64,000 nt of DNA from an uncultured Eubacteriales bacterium (GTDB lineage: Bacteria > Bacillota > Clostridia > Oscillospirales > UMGS1783). Shown piece by piece: positions 24,479 to 36,500 of this stretch. The DNA lies in contig CAKSHC010000006.1 of the NCBI GenBank assembly GCA_934456365.1, positions 70,776-134,775 on the forward strand. Direction: 5' to 3'. The notes beneath the pieces were generated by a model. It had not been told where the DNA came from. It saw nothing but the letters and a program-made list of their open reading frames with translations, and made no database searches. Both the position numbers and the translations under genes were made by a program. Every line of letters starts with the position of its first letter. Positions within the stretch are counted from its first letter, which is position 1.

Positions 24479-26054
24479 ATTCGCCGCTCTTGCCGTAGTT
24501 GGGAAGCACCCGCGCCGAGGGGTCGCTCACCCGGCAGCCCTCCCAGTCGGGGTTGGGCATCCAGAAGCCGGGGATCATCTCGGCCTGTCCGGGATAGTAT
24601 TTCTCAAAAATCTCCCGATACAGCAGGGATTCCTTGGTGAAGGGCGGGCAGTAGGAATAGGCTTTGCATTTTTCGGCAAATTCCTCGTCGGTGTAGCAGG
24701 AGGCGGCGTAGTCTTTGAGGTCGTCGACCATGGAGTGGCCCACGGCGTCGGAAAAGGCGGCCTTTTCGCGCATCCGGATGGATTCGGGCAGATAGTCGCC
24801 CCGGAAGGCCTCGCGCAGAAGGTATTTTCCGATCCCTTTGGTGTTGCGCTTGAGGGCGGGATCGATGGAAAGCACGGTGCGCACAAAATCGAGATCGCCG
24901 AAGGGCACCCGCGCCTCGAGGGAATGGGCCGAGATGCAGCGGTCGGCGCGCAGCACATCGTAGGCGTGCAGCTCGCGGATTCGCTTTTCCGATTCGGCCT
25001 GAAAGGCCTCGTCGGAGGGGGCGAAATCGGTATATTTATAGCCGAAGAGCTCGTCGGAAATTTCGCCGGTCAGGAGAACGCGGATGTCGGTGTTTTCATG
25101 GATCCAGCGGCAAAGAAGATACATGCCCATGGAGGCGCGGATGGTGGTGATGTCGAAGGTGCCGAGCGCGGCGATGACCTCCTCGAGAGAGGCGATCACC
25201 TGCTCGCGGGTCATGAGAACCTCGGTGTGGTCGCTGCCGATGAAGTCGGCCACCTGCCGGGCGTATTTCAGATCGATGGCGTCGCGCTCCATGCCGATGG
25301 CAAAGGTGCGGATGGGCTTTTCGCTCTGTTTGGCCGCAATGGCGCAAACAAGCGAGGAATCCAGTCCGCCCGAGAGCAGAAAGCCCACCTTGGCGTCGGC
25401 CACCAGCCGCTTTTCCACCCCGCAGATCAGCTTTTCGCGAATGGCGCGGGTCACGGCCTCCTCGTCGGCCTTCCAGACGGGGCCGCGCGCCGCGATGTCG
25501 CAGTAGCAGACAAACTTTCCGTTCTGATAATAATGCCCGGGCGGGAAGGGGCGGATGACCCGGCAAAGCCCCACCAGGTTTTTGGGCTCGCTGGCAAAAA
25601 CGATCGCCCCGTCTTCTCCGTAGCCGTAGTAGAGCGGGCGGATGCCGATGGGATCGCGCGCCGCCACAAAGGAGCCGGTTTTGGAATCGTAGAGAATGAG
25701 GGCGAATTCGGCGTCGAGCATGGAAAACATCCCAACCCCATACTCCCGCCACAGCGGCAGAAGGATCTCGCAGTCGGAGCCGCTCTGGAAGGAATACTTT
25801 TCGGAAAGCTCCCGTTTCAATGCCTCGAAGCCATAGATCTCGCCGTTGCAGACCACGGCGTCGTCTCCCAGCCGGAAGGGCTGCATGCCCTCGGGGGTCA
25901 GCCCCATGATGGCCAGGCGATGGAAGGCAAGGAGGCCGCGGCCGGTGTCGAGAACGCGGCTCTGATCCGGCCCGCGGGAAAGGGTGCGGGCAAAGCCCTC
26001 TTCAAATGCGGCATAGGGGGCGTCTGCCCGGCAATAGCCCATGATCGAACACAT
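24477..26054 (-). CDS. asnB: Asparagine synthase (glutamine-hydrolysing)
   Basis: 525 residues. The catalytic nucleophile Cys2 follows the initiator Met (MCSIMGYC), giving a class II amidotransferase domain to about 190. The synthetase domain has the PP-loop LLSGGLDSSLV. It converts aspartate, glutamine and ATP to asparagine. It is the last gene of the minus-strand glnN-amt-asnB series, 23 bp after amt, so its expression should follow nitrogen control. Length and motifs are normal. Confidence 0.95.
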   Translation of the reverse strand: MCSIMGYCRADAPYAAFEEGFARTLSRGPDQSRVLDTGRGLLAFHRLAIMGLTPEGMQPFRLGDDAVVCNGEIYGFEALKRELSEKYSFQSGSDCEILLPLWREYGVGMFSMLDAEFALILYDSKTGSFVAARDPIGIRPLYYGYGEDGAIVFASEPKNLVGLCRVIRPFPPGHYYQNGKFVCYCDIAARGPVWKADEEAVTRAIREKLICGVEKRLVADAKVGFLLSGGLDSSLVCAIAAKQSEKPIRTFAIGMERDAIDLKYARQVADFIGSDHTEVLMTREQVIASLEEVIAALGTFDITTIRASMGMYLLCRWIHENTDIRVLLTGEISDELFGYKYTDFAPSDEAFQAESEKRIRELHAYDVLRADRCISAHSLEARVPFGDLDFVRTVLSIDPALKRNTKGIGKYLLREAFRGDYLPESIRMREKAAFSDAVGHSMVDDLKDYAASCYTDEEFAEKCKAYSYCPPFTKESLLYREIFEKYYPGQAEMIPGFWMPNPDWEGCRVSDPSARVLPNYGKSGE

Positions 26055-26077
26055 GTCGATTCCTCCTTGTTGCGATG

Positions 26078-27793
26078 TTATTCCATATCCTGCAAAGCGT
26101 CGTAGCCTTCTTCTCCGGTGCGCACCTTCACCACGTTTTCCACATCGTAAACAAAGATCTTGCCGTCGCCGATGTGGCCGGTGTAGAGCACCTTTTTGGC
26201 CGTTTCAATCACATGGCGCACCGGGATCTTGCTCACCACAACATCGAGGCGCACCTTAGGCAGGAGCGTGGGCTCCACCTCCACGCCGCGGTAGTATTCC
26301 GGCTTGCCCTTCTGAATCCCGCAGCCCAGCACATGGGTCATGGTCATGCCGGTGATCTCGAGGTCGATGAGCGCGGCCTTGAGCGCTTCGAATTTCGCCT
26401 CGCGGCACACGATCTCCACCTTGGTAAACTTCGGGCGATCCAGCTCGGCCGAGGGGGTCACATGCACCGGCACCGCCTGCGCCACCGGCACGCCGCCCGC
26501 CGGCTCAGCCTCCTCCGGAAGGATATCCTCGGAAAGAGTGTCGGGCAGCATGGAAAAGCCTGCGTAGGCCGTCAAAAGCCCATGCTCCGACACATCCAGC
26601 CCCGCCAGCTCCTCCTCCCGCGAGGCGCGCAGCCCGATGGTGTGCTTCAGGATCAGGAAAACCGCCGTGATCAAAATGGCCACATAAGCCGCCACCGAAA
26701 CCACCCCGAGCGCCTGAATGCCGAGGAAGGTCAGCCCGCCGCCGTAGAAGAGGCCGGGCATGGTGGAGGAGCCGGTGGCAAACAGGCCGGTGAGGATCGT
26801 GCCCAAAGCGCCGCACACGCAGTGGACCGAAACGGCGCCGACCGGGTCGTCGATCCGGGCGATCTTATCAAAGAATTCCACGGCCAGAACGATCACAATG
26901 CCGAAGATCAGCCCCATCACAGCCGCCCCCAGCGGGCTGACCGCGTCGCATCCGGCGGTGATGCCCACCAGCCCGGCAAGAGCGGCGTTGTAGGTCATGG
27001 AAACGTCGGGCTTGCCGTAGCGGATCCAGGTGAAGATCAGGGCGGCGCAGCAGGCCACGGCTGCCGCCAGGTTGGTGTTGAAAAAGATCAGACCGGCGCG
27101 CTCCAAGAGCACATCGCTGTCCATCCCCACGGTGGAAGCGCCGTTGAAACCAAACCAGCAGAACCAAAGGACGAACACGCCCAAAGCAGCCGCCGTGAGG
27201 TTATGGCCCAATATGGCGCGCGGCTTGCCGTTTTTATCGTATTTTCCGATGCGGGGGCCGAGGATGGCCGCGCCGATCAGCGCGCAGATGCCGCCCACCA
27301 TGTGAACGGCGGTGGAACCGGCGAAATCATGGAAGCCGAGCTGAGCCAGCCAGCCGCCGCCCCAGATCCAGTGACCCGAAACGGGATAGATAAACAGGGA
27401 GATCGCCGCGGAATAAATGCAGTAGGCGGAAAATTTGGTGCGCTCGGCCATGGCGCCGGACACGATGGTGGCGCTGGTGGCGCAGAAAACCGTTTGAAAA
27501 ATGGCGAAGGCCCAAAGAGGCACTCCCTGCGGCAAAACGGCACTGTAGTCGCCCAGGATCATGGGATCGATCCAGCCGAAGAGAGCCGTCCCGGTGCCGA
27601 ACATCACCCCAAACCCAACCAGCCAGAAGCAGGGGGTTCCGATACAGAAGTCCATCAGATTTTTCATCAGGATGTTGCCGGTGTTTTTGGCGCGGGTAAA
27701 CCCGGCCTCGCACAGCGAAAAGCCCGCCTGCATGAAAAACACCAGAGCCGCGCCCAGCAAAACCCAGATGGTGTTGACTGCACTGTATGTCAT
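26078..27793 (-). CDS. amt: Ammonium transporter fused to a C-terminal PII domain
   Basis: 571 residues. The N-terminal Amt/Rh channel (about 1-405, about eleven helices) includes the pore twin-histidine regions GSTAVHMVGG and SVHCVCGALG. After a linker, a full PII signal domain occupies 455-571 (KFTKVEIV, GIQKG, the T-loop and TGHIGDGKIFV). The T-loop keeps the first tyrosine (YYRG, Tyr501), but the position of E. coli Tyr51, the uridylylation site, is valine (Val506). The Lys before IGDG is histidine. The domain could gate its own channel by sensing nucleotides or 2-oxoglutarate, without uridylylation. It is in one operon with glnN upstream (12 bp) and asnB downstream. Confidence 0.94.
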   Translation of the reverse strand: MTYSAVNTIWVLLGAALVFFMQAGFSLCEAGFTRAKNTGNILMKNLMDFCIGTPCFWLVGFGVMFGTGTALFGWIDPMILGDYSAVLPQGVPLWAFAIFQTVFCATSATIVSGAMAERTKFSAYCIYSAAISLFIYPVSGHWIWGGGWLAQLGFHDFAGSTAVHMVGGICALIGAAILGPRIGKYDKNGKPRAILGHNLTAAALGVFVLWFCWFGFNGASTVGMDSDVLLERAGLIFFNTNLAAAVACCAALIFTWIRYGKPDVSMTYNAALAGLVGITAGCDAVSPLGAAVMGLIFGIVIVLAVEFFDKIARIDDPVGAVSVHCVCGALGTILTGLFATGSSTMPGLFYGGGLTFLGIQALGVVSVAAYVAILITAVFLILKHTIGLRASREEELAGLDVSEHGLLTAYAGFSMLPDTLSEDILPEEAEPAGGVPVAQAVPVHVTPSAELDRPKFTKVEIVCREAKFEALKAALIDLEITGMTMTHVLGCGIQKGKPEYYRGVEVEPTLLPKVRLDVVVSKIPVRHVIETAKKVLYTGHIGDGKIFVYDVENVVKVRTGEEGYDALQDME

Positions 27794-27805
27794 GTTCTTC
27801 TCCTT

Positions 27806-29902
27806 TCAACGCACCCCGAACAGCAGATCGCCGTAGGTGGGGAAGGGCCAGAATTCCTTGGGAGTGAGCGCCTCGGCCTCGTCGCAGGGCAGGCGCAGCT
27901 CGGCCATCTTGACGAGGATCGTGTCGCGCACGAAGTCGGCTTCCTCGGTTATGTCGGGGATGGATTTGAGCTCGATGAGCGCCCGATCCAGCTCCTCCAC
28001 CGCCAGATCGATGCGGTCGGTGAGGGAGGCCAGGCGGGTCAGCGTGGCTTTCTCGTAGCGGCCGCCGAAGCCGGGTGCGGCCTTTTCGCGCGCCAGCGTG
28101 GTTTCGGCCAGCCGGCCCACCGCGGCGTCGACCGCGGGCAGGATGAGCTTGCGGGTCATGTCCACCATGGTCAACCCCTCGATGGTAACGGTTTTCACAT
28201 AGTTTTCCATCATGATCTCGTAGCGGGAACGCAGCTCGCTTTCGGAAAACACCTTGTGCCCCGTTAAGAGCGCCACATTCTTCGGCGCCAAAAGCGCCGG
28301 CATGGCGTCGGGCGTGGTGCGCAGATTGAGCAGGCCGCGCTTTTCGGTGGCCTCGCGGATCCAGGCTTCGTCGTAGCCGTTGCCGTTGAACACGATGCGC
28401 CGGTGCTCGGCGATCACGCGGCGGATGAGATCGTGGAGATCCTCTTCAAAATGCTCGCTCTTTTCCAGCTTGTCGGCAAATTCGCGCAGGGATTCGGCCA
28501 CCGCCGTGTTGAGCATGATGTTGGCGCAGGCGATGCTGTTGGACGAGCCGAGCATCCGGAATTCGAATTTATTGCCGGTGAAGGCAAAGGGCGAGGTGCG
28601 GTTGCGGTCGGTCGTGTCCCGCGTGAATTTCGGGAGCACATGCACCCCCAGCTTGAGCACCGTTTTCTCGGCCGAGGCCATCGGTTCGTCTTTTTCGATG
28701 GCGTCCAAAACGGCCGTCAGCTCGTCGCCCAAAAACACCGAGATCACAGCCGGCGGCGCTTCGTTGGCGCCGAGGCGGTGGTCGTTGCCCGCGGTGGCCA
28801 CCGAAATGCGCAGAAGATCCTGATACTCATCCACCGCCTTGAGCACGGCAACCAGGAAAAGCAGGAAGCGCGCGTTCTGATAGGGGGTGTCGCCGGGGGT
28901 GAGCAGGTTCTGCCCGGCGTCGGTCGCGATCGACCAGTTGTTGTGCTTGCCCGAGCCGTTGACCCCGTCAAAGGGCTTTTCGTGAAGCAGGCAGACCAGC
29001 CCGTGGCGGGCCGCCACCTTCTGCATGATCTCCATGGTCAGCTGGTTGTGGTCGCAGGCGATGTTGGTGGTGGAATAGATGGGCGCCAGCTCGTGCTGGG
29101 CGGGAGCCACCTCGTTGTGTTCGGTTTTGGCCAGCACCCCGAGCTTCCAGAGCTCTTCGTTGAGATCGGCCATGTAGGCGGCCACCCGCGGCTTGATCGC
29201 GCCGAAGTAGTGGTCGTCCAGCTCCTGGCCCTTGGGGGCCTTGGCGCCGAAGAGGGTGCGGCCGGTGTAGATCAGGTCGGGGCGCTCGTCGTAGAGCTTT
29301 TTATCCACCAGAAAATATTCCTGCTCGGGTCCGACCGAGGTGCGCACGCACTTGGTCTTGTCGTCGCCGAAGAGGCGGAGAATGCGCAGCGCCTGCTTGT
29401 TGAGGGCCTGCATGGAGCGCAGAAGCGGAGTTTTCTTATCCAGAGCCTCGCCGCCGAAGGAACAGAAGGCTGTGGGGATGCAGAGCGTTTTATCCTTAAT
29501 AAAGGCATAGGAGGTCGGGTCCCAGGCGGTGTAGCCGCGGGCCTCGAAGGTGGCGCGCAGCCCGCCGGAGGGGAAGGAGGAGGCGTCCGGCTCGCCCTGA
29601 ATGAGCTCCTTGCCGGAAAATTCCATGATCACGCCGCCGTCGGGCGAAGGGGAGATGAAACTGTCGTGCTTTTCGGCGGTCACGCCGGTCAACGGCTGGA
29701 ACCAGTGGGTAAAGTGGGTGGCGCCGTGCTCCAGCGCCCAATCCTTCATCGCTGCGGCCACCGCATCGGCTACGGCGCTGTCGAGAGGCTGGTTTTCATC
29801 GATGGTCCTGCGCAGGGAGGCATACACCTTGGCTGGCAGCTTGGCCTTCATTACGCGGTCGTCAAAGACCAGGCTTCCGAAATAATCCGATACCGTTTTC
29901 AT
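27806..29902 (-). CDS. glnN: Glutamine synthetase type III
   Basis: 698 residues from the ATG at 29902 (AAGGAG seven to eight bases upstream); an extra in-frame ATG at 29929 has no better site. The size is right for GSIII (about 700-730), much larger than GSI. Typical features seen: [19 protein letters not shown] [29 protein letters not shown] and [20 protein letters not shown]. It makes glutamine from glutamate, ammonia and ATP. It heads the operon with the Amt-PII fusion and asnB. Its leader contains two terminator-type hairpins (29937-29973 and 30004-30036), strongly suggesting antitermination control. Confidence 0.96.
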   Translation of the reverse strand: MKTVSDYFGSLVFDDRVMKAKLPAKVYASLRRTIDENQPLDSAVADAVAAAMKDWALEHGATHFTHWFQPLTGVTAEKHDSFISPSPDGGVIMEFSGKELIQGEPDASSFPSGGLRATFEARGYTAWDPTSYAFIKDKTLCIPTAFCSFGGEALDKKTPLLRSMQALNKQALRILRLFGDDKTKCVRTSVGPEQEYFLVDKKLYDERPDLIYTGRTLFGAKAPKGQELDDHYFGAIKPRVAAYMADLNEELWKLGVLAKTEHNEVAPAQHELAPIYSTTNIACDHNQLTMEIMQKVAARHGLVCLLHEKPFDGVNGSGKHNNWSIATDAGQNLLTPGDTPYQNARFLLFLVAVLKAVDEYQDLLRISVATAGNDHRLGANEAPPAVISVFLGDELTAVLDAIEKDEPMASAEKTVLKLGVHVLPKFTRDTTDRNRTSPFAFTGNKFEFRMLGSSNSIACANIMLNTAVAESLREFADKLEKSEHFEEDLHDLIRRVIAEHRRIVFNGNGYDEAWIREATEKRGLLNLRTTPDAMPALLAPKNVALLTGHKVFSESELRSRYEIMMENYVKTVTIEGLTMVDMTRKLILPAVDAAVGRLAETTLAREKAAPGFGGRYEKATLTRLASLTDRIDLAVEELDRALIELKSIPDITEEADFVRDTILVKMAELRLPCDEAEALTPKEFWPFPTYGDLLFGVR

Positions 29903-29936
29903 CGTTTCTTCTCCTTTTTCTTGTTTCATCCAAAAA

Positions 29937-29973
29937 GAGGCAGCGGCGTCCAGGGAGGAGACGCCGTTGCCTC
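29937..29973 (-). terminator. Leader terminator 2 of glnN
   Basis: On the minus strand GAGGCA-A-CGGCGTC pairs with GACGCCG-C-TGCCTC, followed by TTTTT. It lies 35 bp before the glnN start, inside the 5' leader, so it must be bypassed for glnN expression. Confidence 0.8.
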
Positions 29974-30003
29974 AATTCAGACGATCAAAAATTTACAAAA
30001 GAA

Positions 30004-30036
30004 AAAGGCGTCGAGGAATGAATCCAAGACGCCTTT
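30004..30036 (-). terminator. Leader terminator 1 of glnN
   Basis: On the minus strand AAAGGCGTC pairs with GACGCCTTT (inner GGA/TCC possible), followed by TTCTTTT. It begins about 16 bases after the promoter -10 and lies 31 bases before leader terminator 2. Confidence 0.75.
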
Positions 30037-30051
30037 GCCTTTATGCGGGCT

Positions 30052-30080
30052 ATTGTACTCGCATCGGAAGCGTTTGTCAA
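30052..30080 (-). promoter_or_regulatory. Promoter of the glnN-amt-asnB operon
   Basis: On the minus strand TTGACA (30075-30080), 17 bp, TACAAT (30052-30057). The resulting leader is about 140 nt and carries two terminator hairpins. Confidence 0.8.
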
Positions 30081-30107
30081 GCCCCTTTTTCATTTTTTCA
30101 AAAGGAA

Positions 30108-30136
30108 TTGACAAAATCCCCGCCCTGTGGTATAAT
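30108..30136 (+). promoter_or_regulatory. Upstream promoter P1 of glnA
   Basis: Perfect TTGACA, 17 bp, TATAAT. The transcript would meet a terminator hairpin at 30157-30185 after about 15 nt. Confidence 0.8.
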
Positions 30137-30156
30137 CCCCGCGTAATGGAGCAAGG

Positions 30157-30200
30157 GCGCTCTTCGCCGTCGGGCGAGGAGGCGCTTTTTTCTTTTTTTT
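30157..30200 (+). terminator. Leader terminator of glnA
   Basis: GCGC...TTCGCC pairs with GGCGAGGAGGCGC (imperfect), followed by TTTTTTCTTTTTTTT. Just after it, eight T and GCCGC can pair with GCGGC and eight A (30193-30225), a hairpin that would hide the T-run. Confidence 0.65.
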
Positions 30201-30258
30201 GGCCGCCGCCGCGCGGCAAAAAAAATGAAATTCGGCTTCGTTTTTTGCCGCAAAACCG

Positions 30259-30287
30259 TGGAAAACGGGTTCGATGTGTGGTATAAT
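30259..30287 (+). promoter_or_regulatory. Downstream promoter P2 of glnA
   Basis: TGGAAA, 17 bp, TATAAT, 30 bp before the glnA start. The -10 is perfect and the -35 matches 4 of 6. It bypasses the leader terminator. Confidence 0.5.
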
Positions 30288-30317
30288 ACCCCAGTTAAAG
30301 AGAAAGGTGGGAGAGAT

Positions 30318-31526
30318 ATGAAGTATACCGAGCAGGAGGTTCTGCAATATGTGCAGGAAGAGGATGTGAAATTCATCCGCATGGCATTTTGCGATCTCCA
30401 TGGCAATCAGAAAAACATTTCCATCATGCCGGGCGAGCTGCCGCGCGCCTTTTCCTATGGCATCGCCATCGACGGGTCGGCTGTGCCGGGCTTCGGCAGC
30501 GAGGTGCATTCCGATCTTCTGCTGCATCCGGATCCGTCCACCCTCTCATTGCTGCCCTGGCGCCCGGATCATGGTCGGGTGGTGCGGATGTTCTGCGGGA
30601 TCACCCGCCCCGACGGCACCCCCTTTGAAGCCGATTCCCGCGCGCTTCTTTCCGATGCGGTGGCCGCCGCCGAGAAGGAAGGGCTTCGCTTCTCCTTCGG
30701 CCCCGAGATGGAATTCTATCTGTTTCGCCGCGACGAGGCCGGCGAGCCGACGCGCGAGCCCTACGACCGGGCGGGCTATATGGATATCGCCCCCGAGGAC
30801 CGCGGAGAAAACGTGCGCCGGGAGATCTGCCTGACACTGGAGCAGATGGGAATCATCCCCGAAAGCTCTCACCATGAGGAGGGCCCGGGCCAGAACGAAA
30901 TCGATTTCCGCTATGCCGACCCGCTGCGCGCGGCCGACAATGCGGTCACCTTCCGCGCCGTGGTCAACACCATTGCGGCGCGCAGCGGCTTATACGCCGA
31001 TTTTTCTCCCAAGCCCCTGGAAAACGAGCCGGGCAACGGGATGCATATCAACCTGTCCGTCACCTCCAAAGACGGCCGGGATCCGATGGGCCGGGTGCTG
31101 GCGGGAATCCTGACGCACATCCCGGCCCTGACTCTTTTTCTCAACCCGGTTCCCGCCTCCTACCGCCGCTTCGGCGCCCAGAAGGCGCCCCGGTTCGTTT
31201 CCTGGTCGGCCGAGAACCGCTCGCAGCTGATCCGCATCCCGGCGGCCGAAGGGGAGTTTGTGCGCGCCGAGCTGCGCTCGCCCGATCCGATGTGCAATCC
31301 CTATCTGGCCTTTGCGCTGCTGATCTATGCGGGGATCGATGGGGTGAAGCGTTCGCTGGATCTGCCTCCGGCGTTGGATCGAAATCTCTATGAGCTGTCC
31401 GAAGAGGAAACGGCGGCTCTCGCGCCCCTGCCGGCCAGCCTGGAGGAAGCACGCCTCAAGGCCTGCGGAAGCTCCCTTTTGAGGGAGGCTTTGCCTGCGT
31501 CGGTGCTGGCGTTTTATTTGAAATAA
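30318..31526 (+). CDS. glnA: Glutamine synthetase type I-like
   Basis: 402 residues from the ATG at 30318 (AAGGTGGGAG upstream); an open frame reaches back to 30225 across promoter P2. It is short against typical GSI (440-470). Motifs present: DGSAVPGF, GPEMEFYLF, the ATP/glutamate loop GNGMHIN and NRSQLIRIP. The region around the enterobacterial adenylylation tyrosine reads NLYELSEEE. It is divergent from glnN, giving two glutamine synthetases of different classes side by side. The next gene encodes an ANTAR protein, 29 bp downstream and probably co-transcribed. The short form is common in Clostridia as far as I recall. Confidence 0.9.
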   Translation: MKYTEQEVLQYVQEEDVKFIRMAFCDLHGNQKNISIMPGELPRAFSYGIAIDGSAVPGFGSEVHSDLLLHPDPSTLSLLPWRPDHGRVVRMFCGITRPDGTPFEADSRALLSDAVAAAEKEGLRFSFGPEMEFYLFRRDEAGEPTREPYDRAGYMDIAPEDRGENVRREICLTLEQMGIIPESSHHEEGPGQNEIDFRYADPLRAADNAVTFRAVVNTIAARSGLYADFSPKPLENEPGNGMHINLSVTSKDGRDPMGRVLAGILTHIPALTLFLNPVPASYRRFGAQKAPRFVSWSAENRSQLIRIPAAEGEFVRAELRSPDPMCNPYLAFALLIYAGIDGVKRSLDLPPALDRNLYELSEEETAALAPLPASLEEARLKACGSSLLREALPASVLAFYLK

Positions 31527-31555
31527 GAAAACCCGAAGGAAGGGAGGGACGGCCC

Positions 31556-32140
31556 TTGGAGCGAATGGATCGCAGCTATAGCCTGCTGCTGGCCTCGTCG
31601 AGTGAAAAATTCAACGAAACCATTTGGAACCTGCTGTCCGGCGGTCGGTATCGCCCTATCCGCTCCGCCTCCTCGGCCAACGACGCCCGCCGCTACCTGC
31701 TCGATACTCCCTTCGATCTTTTGGTTATCAACGCGCCGCTGCCCGATGAATTCGGCACCCGGCTGGCGCTGGACATGAGCCGCGACAGCGGCAGCGGCAT
31801 TCTGCTTTTATGCAAAGCCGAGCATTACCCCGATATCAGCGCAAGGCTTTCCCCCTCCGGGGTTCTCACCCTTCCCAAGCCAACCTCGCTGCCGCTGATC
31901 GAGCAGTCTTTGCAGCTTTTGTGCGGCACACGGGAGCGGCTGAGGCAGATGGAGCAGAAAACAGCCACACTGGAAGAAAAAATGGCCGAGATCCGCCTGG
32001 TCAACCGCGCCAAATGGGTGCTGATCGACCGGCTGAAAATGACCGAGGAGCAGGCCCACCGCACCATTGAAAAGCAGGCCATGGACCAGTGCGTGTCCCG
32101 GCGGGTGATCGCGGAAAACATTCTTTCGATTTATCAATAA
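31556..32140 (+). CDS. ANTAR-domain antiterminator with pseudo-receiver
   Basis: 194 residues from a TTG at 31556, eight bases after GGGAGG; an ATG at 31565 is the alternative. The N-terminal receiver-like domain (about 8-120) has asparagine (N59, VINAPLPDEFG) where the phospho-accepting Asp is expected, but keeps the LPKP lysine. A coiled coil at about 122-148 leads to the ANTAR domain (about 148-190, LVNRAKWVLIDRLKMTEEQA, then VSRRVIAENIL). ANTAR proteins such as AmiR, NasR and EutV bind paired hairpins in leader RNAs and prevent termination. The adjacent glnN and glnA leaders with terminators are the obvious targets; this is inference. Confidence 0.9.
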   Translation: MERMDRSYSLLLASSSEKFNETIWNLLSGGRYRPIRSASSANDARRYLLDTPFDLLVINAPLPDEFGTRLALDMSRDSGSGILLLCKAEHYPDISARLSPSGVLTLPKPTSLPLIEQSLQLLCGTRERLRQMEQKTATLEEKMAEIRLVNRAKWVLIDRLKMTEEQAHRTIEKQAMDQCVSRRVIAENILSIYQ

Positions 32141-32153
32141 AGAGGTGGAATAG

Positions 32154-35191
<3,038 letters not shown>

Positions 35192-35221
35192 ATCCAAATT
35201 GAACATAAAGGGAGAAAAGCT

Positions 35222-36490
35222 ATGCTGACATCGATCGTAGGAATCAACTGGGGCGACGAAGGCAAGGGCCGCATGGTCGACCTGCTCTCGCAGCGCTACA
35301 ACGTCATCTGCCGCTATCAGGGCGGCAACAACGCCGGCCATACCGTGATCAACGATAAGGGCAAGTTCATCCTCAACCTCCTGCCCTCCGGCATTCTGCG
35401 CGATACCACCGTCAACGTGATGGGCAACGGGATGGTCATCGATCTGGAGCACCTCGTGGGCGAAATGGGCCGCCTCACCGAAAAGGGCATCCGGATCACC
35501 CCCGAAAACCTCAAGATCAGCGACCGCGCCATCATCTGCATGCCCTATCATAAGCTGCTCGACAACCTGGAGGAAGACCGTCTCGCCGACAAAAAATTCG
35601 GCTCCACCCGCCGCGGCATCGCGCCGGTTTATGCCGATAAGTATATGAAAAAGGGTCTGCGCATGGCCGACCTGCTCATCCCCCGCGAGCGGCTTGCCGA
35701 AAAGGTGCGCGATATCGTCGAGTGGAAAAACATCACCGTCCGCGGCTACGGCCACGATCCCATCGATCCCGAGGAAATGCTCGCCTGGCTTGAAACCTAC
35801 GGCGCGCCCCTGCGCCCGTTTGTCACCGATGTGTCGGCCTATCTGCACGGCGCCATCGAAGCCGGGGAAAACGTCCTCTTCGAAGCCCAGCTCGGCGCTC
35901 TGCGCGATATCGACTTCGGTATCTATCCCTACACCTCTTCTTCCACCACCCTGGCCGCCTATGCCCCCATCGGCGCGGGCATCCCGGGCGCCCGGCTCGA
36001 CAGCATCGTCGGCATCATGAAGGCCTATTCCACCTGCGTCGGCGAGGGCCCGTTCACCGCCGAGCTCTTCGGCGAAGAGGGCGAAGCGCTGCGCAAGGCC
36101 GGCGGCGAATACGGCGCGGCCACCGGCCGTCCCCGTCGGGTGGGCCCCTTTGATATCCCCGCCTCGCGCTTCGGCGTGCGGGCGCAGGGCGCGACCGAAA
36201 TCGCCCTGACCAAGCTCGACGTGCTCTCCTATCTCAAGGAGATCCCTGTCTGCGTGGCCTATGAGATCGACGGCGAAAAAACCACCGAGTTCCCCACGGG
36301 CGACAGGCTGGATCGCGCCAAGCCCGTGGTGGAATACCTCCCCGGCTTCGGCGACGTGTCTGCCTGCCGCACCTGGGACGAGCTCCCGCAGGCCGCCAAG
36401 GATTATGTGGAGGCTCTCGAAAAGGCCGTGGGCTGCCCGATCCGCTACGTCTCGGTCGGCGCCGGCCGCGATGAATACATCGAGCGCTGA
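35222..36490 (+). CDS. purA: Adenylosuccinate synthetase
   Basis: 422 residues. N-terminal GTP-binding loop GINWGDEGKGRMVD and the IMP-binding GGNNAGHTV are intact; GRPRRVGPFD is near the C-terminal third. It makes adenylosuccinate from IMP, aspartate and GTP, feeding purB directly upstream. GGGAG ribosome site. Followed after 10 bp by guaA, which takes the same IMP pool to GMP via XMP. Confidence 0.98.
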   Translation: MLTSIVGINWGDEGKGRMVDLLSQRYNVICRYQGGNNAGHTVINDKGKFILNLLPSGILRDTTVNVMGNGMVIDLEHLVGEMGRLTEKGIRITPENLKISDRAIICMPYHKLLDNLEEDRLADKKFGSTRRGIAPVYADKYMKKGLRMADLLIPRERLAEKVRDIVEWKNITVRGYGHDPIDPEEMLAWLETYGAPLRPFVTDVSAYLHGAIEAGENVLFEAQLGALRDIDFGIYPYTSSSTTLAAYAPIGAGIPGARLDSIVGIMKAYSTCVGEGPFTAELFGEEGEALRKAGGEYGAATGRPRRVGPFDIPASRFGVRAQGATEIALTKLDVLSYLKEIPVCVAYEIDGEKTTEFPTGDRLDRAKPVVEYLPGFGDVSACRTWDELPQAAKDYVEALEKAVGCPIRYVSVGAGRDEYIER

Positions 36491-36500
36491 GGAAAAAGCA

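Noticed and set aside
26075..28267. Very long antisense frames (also at 22132-24126, 28403-30286, 32001-33707, 33671-35848 and 54457-56514)
   Set aside because: Each lies opposite a well-identified gene. High GC at third codon positions suppresses stops on the other strand. Their proteins are rich in R, H, G and P with no domains.
29903..30225. Definite ANTAR-target paired hexaloops in the glutamine synthetase leaders
   Set aside because: I could find terminators but not two clear six-base loops with the A1/G4 pattern by eye. The link to the ANTAR protein therefore remains an inference.
36261..36500. N-terminal extension of GMP synthase
   Set aside because: The extension is inside purA in another frame. 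GuaA family proteins start at the ATG at 36501.
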